This document shows positions 1 to 7,255 of a stretch of 11,710 bases of DNA, one piece after another. The DNA comes from Lachnospiraceae bacterium (GTDB lineage: Bacteria; Bacillota; Clostridia; Lachnospirales; Lachnospiraceae), in assembly GCA_009774155.1 (NCBI GenBank), contig VSNE01000053.1, positions 1 to 11,710 on the forward strand, in the 5' to 3' direction. The translations under genes and the position numbers were made by a program. Numbering within the stretch: the first letter of the stretch is position 1; each line of letters starts with the position of its first letter. The notes below the pieces were generated by a model, which saw only the letters and a list, made by a program, of their open reading frames with translations, had not been told where the DNA came from and searched no databases.

Positions 1-1
1 G

Positions 2-505
2 GATACCAGAGAATATTGGGAAAAGAAGATTTTGGGGCTGGGCTCTCCTAAGATAGAGAAAGTAGCTGCGGCCAGAAAAGAAGATGTGGTTGTGCCGAAG
101 GAATGGCTGAAGGTGATCGAAAAGCCTGACGGAAGCCGGAAAAAAATTATTTTTTATAATACCAGCGTATCGGCCCTGCTGGAACATAATGAGGAGATGA
201 ACCGAAAAATTAAAGACGTGCTGGAGGTATTTAAAGAAAATCAGGAGGAAGTGGCATTGCTTTGGAGGCCGCATCCGTTAATTGAAGCAACCATTAAGTC
301 GATGAGGACAGGATTGTGGGAAGAGTATAAAAAAATTGTGGATACGTACAGGACTGAAGGATGGGGGATTTATGACGATACGGCGGATGTGGATCGGGCG
401 GTAGTGCTGAGCGACGCTTATTATGGCGATCCCAGTTCAATCGTGCAGATGTGCCGGCGGGTAGGTAAACCTATTGTAATACAAAAATGCAAAAGCTCGT
501 TGTGA
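2..505 (+). CDS. CDP-glycerol glycerophosphotransferase/GT-B-like protein, C-terminal part (5' end outside window)
   Basis: The reading frame is open from the first full codon of the window (position 2) to TGA at 503-505, so only the last 167 codons are seen; a TTG at 32 is an artefactual internal start. The visible part has a segment with KIIFYNTS, then a long helix-like stretch, then LLWRPHPL and finally GDPSSIVQMCRRVGKPIVI. The RPHP motif followed by a D-x-S-S segment and a G-KP-I-I strand is the pattern of the C-terminal nucleotide-binding half of TagF/TarF-like CDP-glycerol glycerophosphotransferases and related GT-B enzymes. Such enzymes act at the inner face of the membrane and add polyol-phosphate units to a teichoic-acid-like chain. 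That fits the LicD and cytidylyltransferase genes downstream. The substrate cannot be read from this part, and another GT-B-fold transferase is possible. The next gene starts 23 bases on. Confidence 0.6.
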   Translation, partial: DTREYWEKKILGLGSPKIEKVAAARKEDVVVPKEWLKVIEKPDGSRKKIIFYNTSVSALLEHNEEMNRKIKDVLEVFKENQEEVALLWRPHPLIEATIKSMRTGLWEEYKKIVDTYRTEGWGIYDDTADVDRAVVLSDAYYGDPSSIVQMCRRVGKPIVIQKCKSSL

Positions 506-528
506 ATAAAGAATAAGAGAACTGTAGA

Positions 529-1236
529 ATGAAAGATTTGAATGGGATTGAATACGATATCTATGATTTTATGTCATATGCATACGGAAAGAAAATCGTA
601 ATATTTGGAGCCGGGAAATATGGAAATCATATATATGAGACGCTTATGAATAAGGGCATTAGCGTCTCCGCAGTATGTGATAACAACAAGGAAAGGTTAG
701 ATTCATTAAAAGACAAGTACCCTGTCAGCAGTCTGGAAAATTTAAAAAACGCCGTGGAAGAGTATTACTTTATTATTGCCATTGCAAAAATTGAAACTGT
801 CAAGATAATCAGAAGCCAGCTCTGTCAATACGGCGTCAGACCGGACAGGCTGATAATTCCGCTCCCGGATATTAAAACCGGATATTTTGACAGCCTGATT
901 ATGTTTGATTCCGAATATTGTGTCCAGGCCGTTAAGGAACACTGGAAACGCGCGAGGCATTGCGGCGCGCAGATTGCGGATTATTTTGAAACAAATGATT
1001 TATACAGGCTGATTGTATTTGAAACTGATGAATTAAAAGGGCGGCTGGATCAGGATTTGCTGAATTCCCGTGTTGTAATCAAAAAGAAGATACATGCATT
1101 GGAGGAATTTACAGAGGAGGAAGAGTGCGATGCCGTTGTGGTTTTAGATGAGGAAAACTACGAGGTGATAGAAGAGCGTCTGATGCAGAAGACAGAAAAA
1201 CCTATCATAAGTATATGGGATGTAGTGAGATTCTGA
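529..1236 (+). CDS. Stand-alone Rossmann-like (IFGAGKYG) protein of a surface-polysaccharide locus
   Basis: This is a 235-residue soluble protein without signal peptide or membrane segment. Residues 21-32 (KKIVIFGAGKYG) form a beta-strand plus glycine-rich loop, G-x-G-x-x-G, of a dinucleotide-binding-like Rossmann fold; the acidic VCDNN at 49-53 would end the second strand. A strand YYFIIAIA (79-86) and YGVRPDRLIIP (101-111) follow. The same layout recurs in the C-terminus of the glycosyltransferase at 2166, the N-terminus of the LicD protein at 3495 and the partial gene at 11247. The second half (about 120-235) is an extension with the mark DYFETNDLYRL (151-161), shared with the gene at 11247. 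Catalytic activity is unknown; the domain resembles the N-terminal domain of PglD-like sugar acyltransferases and could bind a nucleotide or act as a partner domain. A weak purine-rich AAGAGA lies 8 bases before the ATG. Confidence 0.75.
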   Translation: MKDLNGIEYDIYDFMSYAYGKKIVIFGAGKYGNHIYETLMNKGISVSAVCDNNKERLDSLKDKYPVSSLENLKNAVEEYYFIIAIAKIETVKIIRSQLCQYGVRPDRLIIPLPDIKTGYFDSLIMFDSEYCVQAVKEHWKRARHCGAQIADYFETNDLYRLIVFETDELKGRLDQDLLNSRVVIKKKIHALEEFTEEEECDAVVVLDEENYEVIEERLMQKTEKPIISIWDVVRF

Positions 1237-1253
1237 GATAGAAAAATTTTATT

Positions 1254-1259
1254 GGGGAG
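1254..1259 (+). promoter_or_regulatory. Ribosome binding site for the first LicD gene
   Basis: GGGGAG lies 7 bases before the ATG at 1267. It decides against the in-frame TTG at 1252, which would overlap this site. Confidence 0.7.
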
Positions 1260-1266
1260 TGCGCGG

Positions 1267-2115
1267 ATGGTTGAACTGGAGTCGATAGATTTGCCGGAAA
1301 ATTTTCTGAAAGAAGAAATCAGAGATGGATTTCTGGTAAATGAGAAGCAAAAGCAGGTATGGGCTGTTGAATTGGATTTGTTTTCAAAATTTGCTGCTGT
1401 GTGCAATAAATACAAATTAAAATATTATGCAGATGCGGGGACCTTACTTGGAGCCGTCAGGCATAAAGGATTTATTCCGTGGGATGATGATATGGATTTT
1501 GTCATGCTTCGGGATGACTATGACAAGCTGTGCGATGTAGGGGAAAAAGAATTCAGCCATCCATATTATTTTCAGCCGGCCCGTACAAACCTGGGAATTA
1601 CGAGGGGACATATTCAGATTAGAAATAGCTGCACAACAGGAATTTTGCTAAGTGAAATGAAGAAAAGGTATAAATTCAATCAGGGGATCTTTATAGATAT
1701 TTTTCCTATGGATCATCTGCCGTGCGCATCTGAAAGGAAGGACTATTGGAAGGAGCTGTATGCCCTGAAGGAAAAATGCAAAAAATATATGGAGAATCAG
1801 TTGGACGTAAATTATGAAAAGCTTGATCCATGTTGTCTGGATTATGAAAACTGTATAAAGCGGTATGCAGGCATAAAGGCATCCAAAATAGCGCTTCTTT
1901 CATATGAAATCAATAATAAAGTCGGAAACCGTTTTATTAAGGATTATGAAACCAGTATTGATATGCCTTTTGAATTTATGAAAATAAGCGTCCCTGCAGG
2001 ATACAGGAATATATTACGGATTATTTACGGTTCCTGGAAAAAACCGCAAATGGCGGCCTCTGACCATAAGGACGTATTATTTGACACAGACAGACCATAT
2101 TATGAGTATTTGTAG
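1267..2115 (+). CDS. LicD-family phosphotransferase
   Basis: The 282-residue product belongs to the LicD family, nucleotidyltransferase-fold enzymes that move a phosphocholine or similar phospho-substituent from a CDP-activated donor to a sugar. Diagnostic parts are ADAGTLLGAVRHKG (55-68) followed by FIPWDDDMDF (69-78), where the acidic cluster D73-D75 and D77 would bind metal; the family's middle motif around IRNSCTTG (118-125); NQGIFIDIFPMDHLP (138-152); and a C-terminal YGSWKKPQ (254-261) that matches the YGdxxxxPP-type end. The length is typical of the short LicD form. ATG 1267 is chosen because of GGGGAG 7 bases upstream. No membrane segment is visible. The acceptor sugar and the donor are unknown; since the locus also encodes a PEP mutase and cytidylyltransferases, a CMP-activated phosphonate is a plausible donor (inference). 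Confidence 0.88.
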   Translation: MVELESIDLPENFLKEEIRDGFLVNEKQKQVWAVELDLFSKFAAVCNKYKLKYYADAGTLLGAVRHKGFIPWDDDMDFVMLRDDYDKLCDVGEKEFSHPYYFQPARTNLGITRGHIQIRNSCTTGILLSEMKKRYKFNQGIFIDIFPMDHLPCASERKDYWKELYALKEKCKKYMENQLDVNYEKLDPCCLDYENCIKRYAGIKASKIALLSYEINNKVGNRFIKDYETSIDMPFEFMKISVPAGYRNILRIIYGSWKKPQMAASDHKDVLFDTDRPYYEYL

Positions 2116-2150
2116 AGAGGCACAGGGAATCTTTTAAATAATATTTTATT

Positions 2151-2157
2151 GGAGAGG
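2151..2157 (+). promoter_or_regulatory. Ribosome binding site for the glycosyltransferase gene
   Basis: GGAGAGG lies 8 bases before ATG 2166, at the end of an AT-rich 50-base spacer that holds no hairpin or convincing promoter. Confidence 0.65.
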
Positions 2158-2165
2158 AAGAATTC

Positions 2166-3461
2166 ATGAGTGAAATTGCAGTATCTGTAATCATGCCGTC
2201 GCTGAATGTTGCTGATTATATTGAGGAGTGTATTGCAAGCGCGGTTAATCAGACATTAAAAGAAATAGAAATTATTTGTATTGATGCCGGTTCGGAGGAC
2301 GGAACGGTCGAAATTATAGAAAAATACGCCGGACAGGACTCCAGAATCAGACTTGTGAAAACGGACTATAAAAGCTATGGGGCCCAGGTCAATCTTGGGA
2401 TAAGCTTATCGCGGGGACGTTATATTGCTATTTTGGAGACAGATGATTACATAAGCCATGATATGTACGAGAAACTGTACAGGCCGGCGGCAGAGAATGA
2501 CTGTGATTATGTGAAATGCAATTATTATACTTACTGGACTCAGAAGGACGGATCAAAATATAAACAGCTCCGCAGAAATTTTTATGACGACTCTTATTAT
2601 TTTCGGGTCATTGATCAACCCGTGCCCAAGGATATATGCATCCGTGACCTGTATTTGTGGGACGGCATATATAAAAAGAGCTTTTTGATTAATAACGGAA
2701 TTGAATTTTCTGAAACAAGAGGAGCGGCATTTCAGGATGTCAGCTTTTTATTTCAGACGAGTATATTATGCAGAAGAGTGATGTATCTGGATCAGGCGTA
2801 TTATTTTTACTGCGTGGATCGTGAAGGGTCATCGTCTAATTCGGATAAAGGCTTTTTATATTCATTTAACGAATACAATTTTGTATATTCAAAATATAAA
2901 GACCTTATCAGGCGGGACAGAGAAATTGCAAAGGCGTTTTATTGCCGGATTGCGCTGGCCTTCTATAATTCTGTCAATGATTCTCATCAGATTTTTGGAA
3001 GAGAATATAAACCCTATTATGAATGGTTCCGCAGAGAAATTAGCTGGGCGCTCGATAATCAGATCATTTTGGACAGCGACATGAATATTGATGTGCCGCT
3101 TCGTTCTGTTTTAAAACCATATGAAGATTATGTGGAGGAACGGGAGAGACGTAAGGATTTTATATTGTCAGCTTTAGGAAAGCCTTCTGAATACTCAATA
3201 GTAATCTTTGGATGCGGGAATTTTGGAATTCATGCATATCGATGGCTTAAACAAATGGAATACAGCATAGAGGCTTTTATAGATAATGCCGCCAATAAAT
3301 GGAATCGGACGCTGGACGGTATAGAGATATTAAATCCGGAAGAAGCCAGGAACAGGGATAGAGAAACAAGGTATATTGTTGCAAATAATTTATATTCGCA
3401 TGATATGAAGGTTCAGCTGATGCAATACGGGGTTCCCAGAGAGCATATCTGTATTTTTTAG
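2166..3461 (+). CDS. Family 2 glycosyltransferase with C-terminal Rossmann-like domain
   Basis: The 431-residue protein opens with a GT-A fold: VSVIMPSLNVADYIEECIAS (6-25), the strand IEIICIDAGSEDGT (34-47), GAQVNLGISLSRGRYIAILE (72-91) and the metal/nucleotide motif ETDD (91-94). FQDVSF (189-194) has the position expected of the acidic catalytic region in GT2 enzymes. Residues about 200-330 are a helical middle part. From about 343 a separate domain starts with IVIFGCGNFGIHAYRWLKQM (345-364), then AFIDN (370-374), RYIVANN (402-408) and MQYGVPREHICIF at the end. This is the same module as in the genes at 529, 3495 and 11247. The first domain should transfer a nucleotide-activated sugar to a growing glycan; the role of the appended module is unknown. 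There are no membrane segments, so action at the cytoplasmic face is expected. The donor sugar cannot be predicted. Confidence 0.9.
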   Translation: MSEIAVSVIMPSLNVADYIEECIASAVNQTLKEIEIICIDAGSEDGTVEIIEKYAGQDSRIRLVKTDYKSYGAQVNLGISLSRGRYIAILETDDYISHDMYEKLYRPAAENDCDYVKCNYYTYWTQKDGSKYKQLRRNFYDDSYYFRVIDQPVPKDICIRDLYLWDGIYKKSFLINNGIEFSETRGAAFQDVSFLFQTSILCRRVMYLDQAYYFYCVDREGSSSNSDKGFLYSFNEYNFVYSKYKDLIRRDREIAKAFYCRIALAFYNSVNDSHQIFGREYKPYYEWFRREISWALDNQIILDSDMNIDVPLRSVLKPYEDYVEERERRKDFILSALGKPSEYSIVIFGCGNFGIHAYRWLKQMEYSIEAFIDNAANKWNRTLDGIEILNPEEARNRDRETRYIVANNLYSHDMKVQLMQYGVPREHICIF

Positions 3462-3494
3462 ATTCATAAATAAAACAGAAAAATTAGAAATTGT

Positions 3495-5078
3495 ATGAAA
3501 GGCAATTTTGAAACAGAAATGATAAAGAAGATAATTCTTTTTGGAAGCGGAGCATATGGACTGAAGCTGTTAAATTATTTTGGGAAAGATAACGTATATG
3601 CTTTATGCGATAATAATTGCTCCAAAAGGGGATATAAGTATGGGACGCTGTATATTACTGTAGAAGAATTTTTGGAAATATACAGAGACTATCTGCTTAT
3701 CCTGTCCGTGAACAACAGCAATGCACGTGAAATTGCTTTGCAGCTCTATCGTATGGGGATCGATGACTTTCTGATATGCAATGAATCCCTGCTTGGGGAG
3801 ATGCTTACATATAGTCCTGATAAGTATCTTCAGATCTTAAATGATGATACTGAGAGAATGACGCGGGAGAGAAATCAGTATATAGAATTGAATAAACATC
3901 TGGAGAAGCAGATGGAGGTATTGAAAGAATTATCGGATATCAGGCAGTTGGACAAGGCATCGGGATATCTTTCTTATGTTCAGAAACAAGTAATAGAATT
4001 TACATCCGAGGTGTTTACGTATTTTATACGGATAAAGCTGGAGATAAAGCCCTTTGTCGCTGCTGGCACGGCGCTGGGATTATACCGTCACAGCGGATTT
4101 ATACCATGGGATGATGATGTGGATTTTGGATTATTAAGAAATGATTATATGAAACTGATGAAGTACGGAAGAGAAAATCTGGTCTACATTGAAGCGAAAG
4201 CGTCCTTTGATGAAGAGGAAGATCATCTTATGGAGAAAATGCTCAGAAATCATCCTGACGAATATATCATGGTTGTATCACCGAACTGTCTTCAGATAAA
4301 GAAAGGAACATCGGAAATCAATTGCAGATCCATAGATTTCTTTCCATATGATTTTTATGAAGACGGATATGATTTTGAGGAACATAAAAAGACAATCAAA
4401 GCCTGTGCAGATTACAGATACACGGAAAAAGGAAATCAAAAAATATTAGAAATAATGGGTCAAAATAAACATATCGTCGAGAACAGCAATACTATTTATT
4501 TCGGGCTTGACAGTATGGATTCCTATGTATGCTTTAACGAAAAATGGATGAACAGGGATGTGCTGCTGCCGTTGACGGAAACGGAATTTGAAGGGGTGAA
4601 ATGCTATTCGCCTCATAGGATAGAAGACTATCTGTCATATTGCTTCAAGCGCTATGAAGAATATCCTGAGGATTTAACCTGCATGCATCTTACGGAGATT
4701 GTTGCAGAAAAATTAAAAAGAGATTATGTATACTGCGGTTTGACTGTTTCCCGTAAAGAAGCCGTTCAGGCGTTGCTGCCGGTATACGGCGATTTAAGAA
4801 AAAGAGGAGTGTATTGTGTATATGTCATAGTCTGCGACTGCCTGGGAAATGCCGGAAGAGGCATAAGAGAAGCCCTGATACGCGAGAAGGTTGAGTACAT
4901 TGATTTTCCAGATAATAAAATGGATTTTCTGCTGTCTGTTTGTGAATCTGATAAAACCGGGACAGCCGGAGATAAACCTGTTTTTTCTGTTGAGGAAATA
5001 AAACATAAAGAGGCATTTAGAACAATGATGGAACAGCTTAATCTGCCGCCGGGGAAGGAAGAGCTTATATACTGGTGA
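3495..5078 (+). CDS. Multidomain LicD-family protein with N-terminal Rossmann-like domain and C-terminal extension
   Basis: The 527-residue product has at least three parts. Residues 10-105 carry the Rossmann-like module: KKIILFGSGAYG (11-22), ALCDNN (36-41), LLILSVNN (67-74) and YRMGIDDFLICNE (85-97). Residues about 115-150 are charged and probably helical or coiled coil (RMTRERNQYIELNKHLEKQM). Residues 185-395 are the LicD domain: FVAAGTALGLYRHSG (187-201), FIPWDDDVDF (202-211) with the acidic cluster D206-D208 and D210, CRSIDFFPYDFYEDG (277-291), and FEGVKCYSPHRIEDYL with SYCFKRYEEYP (366-391) as the family's C-terminal end. Residues about 410-527 are an extension not needed for LicD activity, with strands VYCVYVIVCDC (439-449) and VEYIDF (466-471); I do not recognise it. 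The start is weakly supported: neither ATG 3495 nor ATG 3519 has a good ribosome binding site. Expected role: transfer of a phospho- or phosphono-group to a glycan. Confidence 0.85.
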   Translation: MKGNFETEMIKKIILFGSGAYGLKLLNYFGKDNVYALCDNNCSKRGYKYGTLYITVEEFLEIYRDYLLILSVNNSNAREIALQLYRMGIDDFLICNESLLGEMLTYSPDKYLQILNDDTERMTRERNQYIELNKHLEKQMEVLKELSDIRQLDKASGYLSYVQKQVIEFTSEVFTYFIRIKLEIKPFVAAGTALGLYRHSGFIPWDDDVDFGLLRNDYMKLMKYGRENLVYIEAKASFDEEEDHLMEKMLRNHPDEYIMVVSPNCLQIKKGTSEINCRSIDFFPYDFYEDGYDFEEHKKTIKACADYRYTEKGNQKILEIMGQNKHIVENSNTIYFGLDSMDSYVCFNEKWMNRDVLLPLTETEFEGVKCYSPHRIEDYLSYCFKRYEEYPEDLTCMHLTEIVAEKLKRDYVYCGLTVSRKEAVQALLPVYGDLRKRGVYCVYVIVCDCLGNAGRGIREALIREKVEYIDFPDNKMDFLLSVCESDKTGTAGDKPVFSVEEIKHKEAFRTMMEQLNLPPGKEELIYW

Positions 5079-5121
5079 CTATGGGCATTTGTGAAGGATG
5101 GAACAGTACATGGAAGTGATA

Positions 5122-5128
5122 AGGTGAT
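5122..5128 (+). promoter_or_regulatory. Ribosome binding site for the PEP mutase fusion gene
   Basis: AGGTGAT, complementary to the 3' end of 16S rRNA, lies 4 bases before ATG 5133. It supports this ATG over the upstream in-frame GTG at 5091, which would only add 14 residues before the first conserved strand. Confidence 0.65.
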
Positions 5129-5132
5129 AGGT

Positions 5133-6431
5133 ATGAAAACGGTATATACGTGTTTTAGCACAGATGTCATTCATGACGGACACAGAAATATCATTAAGCA
5201 TGCATTAAAATACGGCAGAGTGATTGTCGGCTGCCTTAGCGATAAGGAGATGATCCGCTGCACGAAATTTCCCACAAAGACTATAAATGAAAGAATGGCG
5301 TTATACCGATCGCTTGACGGTGTGGAAGAGGTTGTGATACAGGATGATATGCTGTATGACGATGTGATAGAAAGACTGCGTCCGGATTACGTTGTTCACG
5401 GAGACAACTGGAAGAACGGCGCGGAAAAGGCGGTAAGAGATCATGTGGAAAAGCTGATTGCTTCTTATGGAGGTCAGATTATCGATGTACCCTATACTTA
5501 CAGCGAAACAGTTAAAAAGGTGGACGACAGGCTGAGAGAAAGACTGAGCATGCCTGAATTCCGCAGAAAGAGACTGCGGCAGCTTATTGAAATGGTTCCT
5601 GTCGTCAAAACAATGGAGGCACATTCCGGACTGACAGGCCTTATTGTTGAGAAGACGGTGGTTGAAGATTTGGACGGAAGGCTTGACCAATTCGATGCAA
5701 TGTGGGTCTCATCGCTTTGCGACAGCACGGACAGGGGCAAGCCGGATATCGAGCTGGTAGACATGACCTCAAGGCTTCGCACCATTAATGATATTATGGA
5801 AGTTACAACGAAACCGATTATTCTGGACGGCGACACAGGAGGACTTACGGAACATTTTGTTTATAATGTCAGAACATTGGAGCGAATGGGAGTCAGCGCA
5901 GTAATCATTGAAGACAAGACAGGGCTTAAGAAGAACAGTCTGTTTGGAACGGAGGTCATACAGAGCCAGGATACGATCGAAAATTTCTCTGCTAAAATTT
6001 CAGCCGGAAAAAAAGCGCAGCTTTCTGATGATTTTATGATTATTGCAAGAATTGAGAGCCTGATCCTGGAAAAGGGGATGGAAGACGCGCTTGAAAGAGC
6101 CGGCGCATTTACCGCTGCAGGAGCGGACGGTATTATGATCCACAGCAGAAAAAAGGAGCCTTCGGAAATATTCGAGTTTTGCGATCGATTCAGGGAAAAG
6201 GATAAAAAGACGCCGCTCGTAGTGGTTCCGACCTCCTTTCACCAGGTGACCGAGGATACTTTTGCCTCGCATGGAGTAAATATCGTTATATATGCCAACC
6301 AACTGATGAGGGCGGCGTTTCCTGTGATGAAACAGACGGCGGAAGAAATTCTTAAAGCGCACAGGGCGCAGGAGGTTGATTCATTGCTGATGCCTTTCGG
6401 CGATATCATACGGCTTATTGACACATTGTAA
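5133..6431 (+). CDS. aepX: Cytidylyltransferase-phosphoenolpyruvate mutase fusion
   Basis: The 432-residue protein joins two enzymes. Residues 1-140 are a TagD/RfaE-like cytidylyltransferase: TCFSTDVIHDGHRNI with the HxGH motif at 14-17, INERMALYRSLDGVEEVV (51-68), and YTYSETVKKV (121-130) in place of the usual S-T-T nucleotide-binding end. Residues 150-410 are a PEP mutase: LDGDTGG (231-237) for Mg2+ binding, the hallmark EDKTGLKKNS (260-269), ARIESL (305-310), AGADGIMIHSRKKEPSEI (329-346), VVVPTS (363-368) and GVNIVIYANQLMRAAF (381-396). The EDKx5NS loop separates PEP mutases from isocitrate-lyase-like relatives. The mutase turns phosphoenolpyruvate into phosphonopyruvate, the entry step to nearly all natural phosphonates; the equilibrium favours PEP, so a pulling step is needed. 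The fused domain presumably makes a CMP-phosphonate or CDP-alcohol (inference). This architecture and length are known for PEP mutases of surface-glycan loci. Confidence 0.93.
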   Translation: MKTVYTCFSTDVIHDGHRNIIKHALKYGRVIVGCLSDKEMIRCTKFPTKTINERMALYRSLDGVEEVVIQDDMLYDDVIERLRPDYVVHGDNWKNGAEKAVRDHVEKLIASYGGQIIDVPYTYSETVKKVDDRLRERLSMPEFRRKRLRQLIEMVPVVKTMEAHSGLTGLIVEKTVVEDLDGRLDQFDAMWVSSLCDSTDRGKPDIELVDMTSRLRTINDIMEVTTKPIILDGDTGGLTEHFVYNVRTLERMGVSAVIIEDKTGLKKNSLFGTEVIQSQDTIENFSAKISAGKKAQLSDDFMIIARIESLILEKGMEDALERAGAFTAAGADGIMIHSRKKEPSEIFEFCDRFREKDKKTPLVVVPTSFHQVTEDTFASHGVNIVIYANQLMRAAFPVMKQTAEEILKAHRAQEVDSLLMPFGDIIRLIDTL

Positions 6432-6484
6432 TATGTTTGAAAACGGGATCTCAGATTACATATTGAGCCGAAGAGAGATAAGAC

Positions 6485-6489
6485 AGGAG
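6485..6489 (+). promoter_or_regulatory. Ribosome binding site candidate for the metallophosphoesterase
   Basis: AGGAG lies only 3 bases before ATG 6493, closer than usual. It is still better than anything before the in-frame ATG at 6433, so the start remains slightly uncertain. Confidence 0.45.
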
Positions 6490-6492
6490 CTT

Positions 6493-7239
6493 ATGGAAAA
6501 AAAGTATTTGATCCTTTCGGATATACACGGCAATATCAGCGCATTTGATGCAGTGCGGAAAGACTGCGGAGATGAGATATTTGACGGAGTAATTCTTTTG
6601 GGAGATTGTATTGATTACGGAATGAGGCCGAATGAAGTGCTCGAGGAATTACGGCAGCTTGAAAGCAGTTCATGGAACGGAAAAATGCTTGCCAATCTTT
6701 GGGGAAACCATGAAAGGCTGGTCATTGATAAGGATTTGGAGCGCTTATCCTCGGACAGAGGGCGCGCAATGGCGGTATATACGGAACGGCGGTTAACAAA
6801 AGCTTCATTTGATTATATAAGGAATAAAATGAATCCGGACGGTTATCAGGAGTTCAGGCTGGGAAGCTTCCACGCGCTTGCCGTACATGGTTCTTATGAG
6901 GACCATTACTGGAAGGCAGTTATGCCGGATGATTTGAAGGGGGATTATTGCGGCTATGATTTTGTTTTTTCCGGTCATTCCCATTATCCGCATTGCTTTA
7001 CAAAATTTTATGACGCTGAAAACAAAAAGCTAAGGAATAAAAAAGCAGTAGTTTTCATTAATCCCGGCTCTGTCGGGCAGCCGCGGAATCAAAATCCATG
7101 CGCGCAGTACGCGGTTTTGCATCTGCCGTCCAAAAGAACGGAATTAAGGGCTGTTGAGTATGATGTGAAATATGAGCAGTCTTTGTTTCCGGATGAAATC
7201 GATGAATTTTATAAGACGAGACTGGAAACAGGCATATGA
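6493..7239 (+). CDS. Calcineurin-like metallophosphoesterase (YfcE/MJ0936-type)
   Basis: The 248-residue protein shows the complete metal-binding set of the calcineurin-like phosphoesterase superfamily: SDIHGN (9-14) with D10 and H12, LLGDCIDYG (35-43) with D38, LWGNHE (69-74), VHGSYED (131-137) with H132, and FSGHSHYPH (159-167) with GHSH at 161-164. INPGSVGQPRN (189-199) is the usual C-terminal mark of the YfcE-type subgroup. These enzymes use two metal ions to hydrolyse phosphomonoesters or diesters. Here it could remove a phosphate from a pathway intermediate or hydrolyse a nucleotide-linked by-product; the substrate cannot be told from sequence. ATG 6493 places the first conserved strand (KYLILSDIHGN) at the N-terminus as in relatives. 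An in-frame ATG at 6433 would add 20 residues but lacks a ribosome binding site. No signal peptide, so cytoplasmic. Confidence 0.9.
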   Translation: MEKKYLILSDIHGNISAFDAVRKDCGDEIFDGVILLGDCIDYGMRPNEVLEELRQLESSSWNGKMLANLWGNHERLVIDKDLERLSSDRGRAMAVYTERRLTKASFDYIRNKMNPDGYQEFRLGSFHALAVHGSYEDHYWKAVMPDDLKGDYCGYDFVFSGHSHYPHCFTKFYDAENKKLRNKKAVVFINPGSVGQPRNQNPCAQYAVLHLPSKRTELRAVEYDVKYEQSLFPDEIDEFYKTRLETGI

Positions 7240-7240
7240 A

Positions 7241-7247
7241 GGAGGGG
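7241..7247 (+). promoter_or_regulatory. Strong ribosome binding site for the SDR gene
   Basis: GGAGGGG lies 8 bases before ATG 7256, directly after the stop of the metallophosphoesterase gene. It decides the start; the frame is open further upstream, to 7172, but that part overlaps the preceding gene in another frame. Confidence 0.8.
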
Positions 7248-7255
7248 AAATCTTT

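Noticed and set aside
32..34. TTG 32 as the start of the first gene
   Set aside because: The frame is open to the window edge and the family is much longer, so the gene starts upstream of the window.
2116..2165. AT-rich spacer with TAATAT as a possible -10 element
   Set aside because: No matching -35 element at proper distance, and the spacer is short and lies within a same-strand gene run; an internal promoter cannot be supported.
5079..5132. In-frame GTG at 5091 as start of the PEP mutase fusion
   Set aside because: It adds 14 non-conserved residues, whereas ATG 5133 has a good ribosome binding site and starts right at the first conserved strand.
4766..5170. Overlapping - strand frames at the LicD/PEP mutase junction
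   Set aside because: They are shadows of the + strand coding sequence, with low-complexity Ser/Pro-rich composition.
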